A stretch of 16,635 bases of DNA, taken from assembly GCA_030531025.1 (NCBI GenBank), contig JAUMTV010000070.1, positions 1 through 16,635 on the forward strand. The letters run 5' to 3'. Of this stretch, positions 13,301 to 16,635 are shown one piece after another. Each line of letters begins with the position of its first letter. The stretch's first letter is position 1. The translations under genes were made by a program, and so were the position numbers. Below the pieces are notes generated by a model, which saw only the letters and a list, made by a program, of their open reading frames with translations, did no database searches and was not told the origin of the DNA. Source of the stretch: Turicibacter sp. GTDB taxonomy: Bacteria > Bacillota > Bacilli > MOL361 > Turicibacteraceae.

Positions 13301-15304
13301 ATGAAAAATTTATTATTTGGTGTAGCTTACTATGATGAGTATATGCCATATGATCGGTTACAAGAAGATATTAAAATGATGAAGGAAGCTAATATCAATG
13401 TGGTTCGAATTGCAGAATCAACATGGAGTACAGTTGAGCCACAAAATGGAGTCTTTAATTTTGAACACATTGATCGTGTTATTGATGCAATGGAAGAGGC
13501 AGGGTTATATGTCATTGTTGGGACTCCAACTTATGCTGTTCCAACATGGCTTGTTAAAGAGGACCCGCACGTTTTAGCAACAACTAAGGCTGGTCAAGGA
13601 GTTTATGGAGCTCGTCAGATTATGGATATTACAAATAAGACGTATCTTTTTTATGCAGAGCGCGTCATCCGAAAAATTATGTCACGAGTAGCACACCGTA
13701 AATGTGTTATTGGATTTCAATTAGATAATGAAACGAAACATTACGATACGGCGGGAGAAGCTGTGCAGCGACGATTTGTTAAGTATTTAAAAGATAAATT
13801 TGAAACAACGGATGCTTTAAATAAAGAATTTGGTTTAGATTATTGGAGCAATCGTATTAATGCATGGGAAGACTTCCCAAATGTTTTAGGAACTATTAAT
13901 GGGAGCTTAGGTGGAGAGTTTGAAAAGTTCCAGCGAATATTAGTAGAAGAGTTTTTAGCATGGCAAGCAGATATTATTAGAGATTATTCTCGTGAAGATC
14001 AATTTATTACTCATAACTTTGATTTTGAATGGCGTAACTATTCATACGGTATTCAACCGCGAGTGAACCATTTTGAGGCATGTAAATCATTGACAATTGC
14101 AGGTTGTGATATTTATCATCCGACACAAGATGAACTAACAGGAACTGAAATTTCATTCGGCGGAGATTTAACACGTTCTATTAAACAAGCAAACTATCTC
14201 GTATTAGAAACAGAAGCACAGGGATTTGCTGATTGGGTTCCTTATGATGGACAACTTCGTTTGCAAGCTTTTAGTCATATTGCTTCAGGGGCCAACGCAG
14301 TGATGTATTGGCACTGGCATTCACTTCATAATTCTTTTGAGACGTATTGGAAAGGGTTATTAAGCCATGATTTAAAAGAGAATGAGACTTATAAGGAAGC
14401 GAAAGTAATTGGACATGAGTTTAAGGAGTTTGGTCATCATTTAATTAACTTAAAAAAATCTAATAAAGTAGCTATTGTTGTCAATAATGAATCATTAACA
14501 GCACTTGAATGGTTTAAGCTTGGATCTGGAAATGTTAATTATAATGATGTAGTTCGTTGGGTATATGATGCACTATATCAATTAAATGTTGAATGTGACT
14601 TTATTCATACTAATTTTCAGGATCTAGGGAGATATGATTTAATTATTATCCCAGCATTGTATAGTGCCCCAGATTCATTTTTCCATCGATTAAATGAGTA
14701 TGTAGAAGCAGGTGGGTATATTGTTGCTACTTTCAAGAGTGCCTTTACGAACGAGCATGTCAAAGTAAGTCATCAAGTTCAACCCCGCATTATTAATAAT
14801 TGCTGTGGTGTGACATATAATCAATTTACAATTCCTAAAAATGTTTCATTAGTTGGACATTCTTATGAATTAAGTGAAGAAGATAATCAAGCATCGATTT
14901 TTATGGAGCTATTACAGCCAACAACAGCTGAAGTTTTAGCTTGGTATGGGCATTTTAATTGGGGAAGATATGCGGCTATTACACAGAATAATTATGGAAA
15001 AGGAAAAGCTTATTATATTGGAACCATGACAAGTTTAAAATTTTTAAGAGCTTTATTAATCGATATTTTAAGAGAAATTAAACTATATGATATTGAACAA
15101 CAATATGAGTTTCCAATTATTATAAAAAAGGGAATAAATGATTTCAATAAAAAAATCGTTTATTATTTTAATTATTCTAATGAGGTAAAGGAACTCACTT
15201 ATGTCCATGAACGAGGGATTGAGTTAACAAGCGGGCAAAGAATTTCAACAAATGAGAGAATAGTGATTAAACCTTGGAACTTCCTTGTTATTGAACAGAA
15301 CTAA
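13301..15304 (+). CDS. Beta-galactosidase, glycoside hydrolase family 42
   Basis: Cytoplasmic retaining glycosidase, 667 residues, normal GH42 length. The catalytic TIM barrel covers roughly 1-390: FGVAYYDEYMPYDRLQEDI at the N-terminus, VVRIAESTWSTVEPQNG (34-50), GFQLDNE with acid/base Glu144, and LVLETEAQGFADW with likely nucleophile Glu303, followed by GANAVMYWHWHSL. A trimerisation domain with IIIPALYSAPD and VEAGGYIVATFKSAFTNE follows (about 395-600), then a small C-terminal beta domain. There is no signal peptide. Members cleave beta-galactosides from galactan or arabinogalactan fragments and galacto-oligosaccharides more than lactose; some act on alpha-L-arabinosides. RBS AGGATAGGAG precedes the ATG. 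It is part of the glycoside locus with the AraC regulator, GH30 and GPH carrier. Confidence 0.93.
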   Translation: MKNLLFGVAYYDEYMPYDRLQEDIKMMKEANINVVRIAESTWSTVEPQNGVFNFEHIDRVIDAMEEAGLYVIVGTPTYAVPTWLVKEDPHVLATTKAGQGVYGARQIMDITNKTYLFYAERVIRKIMSRVAHRKCVIGFQLDNETKHYDTAGEAVQRRFVKYLKDKFETTDALNKEFGLDYWSNRINAWEDFPNVLGTINGSLGGEFEKFQRILVEEFLAWQADIIRDYSREDQFITHNFDFEWRNYSYGIQPRVNHFEACKSLTIAGCDIYHPTQDELTGTEISFGGDLTRSIKQANYLVLETEAQGFADWVPYDGQLRLQAFSHIASGANAVMYWHWHSLHNSFETYWKGLLSHDLKENETYKEAKVIGHEFKEFGHHLINLKKSNKVAIVVNNESLTALEWFKLGSGNVNYNDVVRWVYDALYQLNVECDFIHTNFQDLGRYDLIIIPALYSAPDSFFHRLNEYVEAGGYIVATFKSAFTNEHVKVSHQVQPRIINNCCGVTYNQFTIPKNVSLVGHSYELSEEDNQASIFMELLQPTTAEVLAWYGHFNWGRYAAITQNNYGKGKAYYIGTMTSLKFLRALLIDILREIKLYDIEQQYEFPIIIKKGINDFNKKIVYYFNYSNEVKELTYVHERGIELTSGQRISTNERIVIKPWNFLVIEQN

Positions 15305-15660
15305 ATAATATATATTTAAATTATATTTCATTAAATAAAAATTCTAATGTTAGTCTTATAAAGTTTCTTTTTTATAGGTGAGAAATGACTAGCTAGACTA
15401 GATTGATAGGTAGTAGAATAGAATAAATATCTCAAGTGAAATTGACAATTATTTTATCAAGATAATGACAATAGGATTAGAAAAATAATAATTAGTCTTA
15501 TTTATGAATAATTTTTATTATTCAATCTGAGTTGAAGTAATAATATATGAGGTGATTTAGAAAAAGCTGTTGTTAAGAGAACAACAGCTTTTTAGCATTA
15601 TAAGTGTATGTCAATATATATATATCGGTTTGAAATTATATGTTAATTAAAAATTAATTC
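15305..15660. other. Non-coding stretch between GH42 and proC
   Basis: No ORF of any size has a ribosome binding site here. Visible items are a GAATAAT/ATTATTC hairpin (about 15505-15522), a direct repeat TGACAAT near 15443 and 15466, and the strong hairpin terminator at 15561-15593. GH42 transcripts would therefore run about 250 bases beyond the stop unless ended earlier. Confidence 0.5.
15561..15593. terminator. Hairpin terminator AAAAAGCTGTTG..., second copy
   Basis: AAAAAGCTGTTGTT (15561-15574), loop AAGAG, AACAACAGCTTTTT (15580-15593): a perfect 14-bp stem with A- and T-tracts. Left-arm sequence is identical to that of the hairpin at 6537-6570. Confidence 0.88.
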
Positions 15661-15670
15661 ATTATATCTA

Positions 15671-15679
15671 TGATATACT
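15671..15679 (+). promoter_or_regulatory. Extended -10 promoter of proC
   Basis: TGATATACT matches TGn + TATACT, 31 bp before the GTG start. No clear -35. The start site would be near 15686, giving a short leader that contains the GGGGG ribosome binding site. Confidence 0.6.
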
Positions 15680-15710
15680 AATCATATGTTAAAAAATGGG
15701 GGTTGATAAA

Positions 15711-16511
15711 GTGATTGGATTTATTGGTAGTGGAAATATGGCAACTGCAATGATTGGAGGACTCATTCAATCAAATCTTTTTTCAAATGAAGAAATTATC
15801 GTTTCAAATCCAAATAAATCATCATTAATTAAATTAGAAGAACAGTATGGCGTTCAAACTGTGACAGATTCGGTTTGTTTAGCCAAGCAGGCTAAGATTA
15901 TCATTTTAGCAGTCAAGCCAACTGTTTATCCTAAAGTTATCTCAGAAATTAAAGATTATATTAGTGAGGAAACAATTATTATTAGTATTGCTGCGGGTCA
16001 GAGCATTGCTAATATTGAATCACTATTTAATAAAAAAATAAAACTAGTACGCACAATGCCAAATACACCAGCTTTTGTATTAGAAGCTATGTCTGCTATT
16101 ATAGCGAACGAGCATGTAACGGAAGAAGCACTAAATGAAGTCATTCAAATTTTTAACAGTTTTGGTAAGTGTGAGGTTATCCAAGAATCAATGATAGATG
16201 CATTTATTGCAGTTAGTGGATCGTCACCTGCGTATATTTATCTGATTATTGAGGCAATGGCAGATGCAGCTGTATTACAAGGAATGCCAAGAGAGCAAGC
16301 GTATCGTTTAGCTTCACAAGCTGTGTTAGGCTCTGCAAAAATGGTTTTAGAAACTAAAAAGCATCCTGGACAGTTAAAAGATGAGGTGTGCTCACCAGGA
16401 GGGACAACGATTGAAGCAGTCGCATCCTTAGAAGAAAGTGGTGTCCGCTCATCAATTATTAAAGCAATGAATGTTTGTGCTATGAAATCAAAAACAATGA
16501 GTAAGTCATAA
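15711..16511 (+). CDS. proC: Pyrroline-5-carboxylate reductase
   Basis: Last step of proline synthesis: reduces 1-pyrroline-5-carboxylate to proline with NAD(P)H, in the cytoplasm. I place the start at GTG 15711 (266 aa): GGGGG at 15698-15702 is then a ribosome binding site 8 bases away and the protein opens IGFIGSGNMATAM, exactly at the Rossmann nucleotide-binding loop as in the family. The in-frame ATG 15696 has no such site. Further motifs: ILAVKP, VRTMPNTPAFV, the dimer-domain AVSGSSPAYIYLIIEAMADA, and HPGQLKDEVCSPGGTTIEA (SPGGTT at 228-233). It appears unrelated to the glycoside locus. Confidence 0.94.
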   Translation: MIGFIGSGNMATAMIGGLIQSNLFSNEEIIVSNPNKSSLIKLEEQYGVQTVTDSVCLAKQAKIIILAVKPTVYPKVISEIKDYISEETIIISIAAGQSIANIESLFNKKIKLVRTMPNTPAFVLEAMSAIIANEHVTEEALNEVIQIFNSFGKCEVIQESMIDAFIAVSGSSPAYIYLIIEAMADAAVLQGMPREQAYRLASQAVLGSAKMVLETKKHPGQLKDEVCSPGGTTIEAVASLEESGVRSSIIKAMNVCAMKSKTMSKS

Positions 16512-16527
16512 AAGAGGGAAGTGCGAG

Positions 16528-16605
16528 ATGGTTTATCGATCGAAAGTAGATGCTTGGTTTTATTTTATTGTCATTAGAATGTGTATCTTGATGGGAAATA
16601 TATAA
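16528..16605 (+). pseudogene. 25-codon ORF resembling the N-terminus of a small PH-domain-like protein
   Basis: An AGAGGG ribosome binding site about 9 bases upstream and an ATG 16 bp after proC open a frame reading MVYRSKVDAWFYFIVIRMCI, then a TAA at 16603. The MVYRSKVDxWF opening followed by a hydrophobic segment resembles small bacterial PH-domain membrane proteins, which usually run over 100 residues. Either the gene is broken by a nonsense or frameshift change, or this is a true micro-protein. The window ends 30 bp later, so the continuation cannot be judged. Confidence 0.4.
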
Positions 16606-16635
16606 GTCCAGATAAATTTTCTTCATAGAAAATTT

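Noticed and set aside
13330..13515. 61-codon minus-strand ORF
   Set aside because: Antisense shadow inside the start of the GH42 gene with no translation signals.
1..16635. CRISPR arrays, tRNA or rRNA genes, prophage or toxin-antitoxin genes
   Set aside because: No regularly spaced repeats, no cloverleaf or rRNA-like sequence, and no phage or toxin-type proteins were seen on either strand.

Overview
The window is AT-rich DNA with strong purine-rich ribosome binding sites, TTG/GTG starts alongside ATG, U-tract terminators and a GntR/NagA/NagB/PTS gene set. This points to a low-GC Firmicute. A gut Turicibacter/Erysipelotrichales-type organism is my best guess from gene style, but it is an inference and the sequence does not prove it.

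Positions 1-3545 hold an amino-sugar operon. It comprises the tail of a GntR/UTRA-type regulator (1-93), nagA (110), nagB (1258) and a GlcNAc-type PTS IICB permease (2091) that lacks its own IIA domain, closed by a bidirectional hairpin terminator. The PTS would import and phosphorylate GlcNAc; NagA deacetylates it and NagB deaminates it to fructose-6-phosphate. A convergent minus-strand gene of unknown function (3567-4001, TTG start) and cutC (4086-4781) follow.

Positions 4815-6413 form a compact signalling-like pair. A 415-residue XRE-HTH plus TPR protein, with the size and layout of NprR-type RRNPP quorum-sensing receptors, ends in a strong terminator. It is followed by a separately promoted 63-residue ORF with a very strong Shine-Dalgarno. 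The C-terminal half of that ORF contains SKPSKIG, which resembles the NprX signal SKPDIVG. This is the best candidate for an undescribed system here.

Positions 6582-8206 are a decayed IS66-family (single-ORF, ISBst12-like) element. Its 14-bp GTAAC... ends are intact, but the transposase carries at least five lesions, including a 45-nt palindrome-bearing insertion.

Positions 8291-15304 are a glycoside-use locus: a GPH-family sugar/cation symporter behind an extended -10 promoter with a perfect cre-like operator at the start site, a cytoplasmic GH30 glycosidase, an AraC-type regulator on the minus strand, and a GH42 beta-galactosidase. Just downstream of the AraC gene on the minus strand lies a degraded tandem copy of it (11831-12066). 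The rest of the 0.56-kb non-coding stretch holds only hairpins.

The window ends with proC (pyrroline-5-carboxylate reductase; GTG start) and a 25-codon ORF that looks like the start of a small PH-domain-like protein and runs quickly into a stop.
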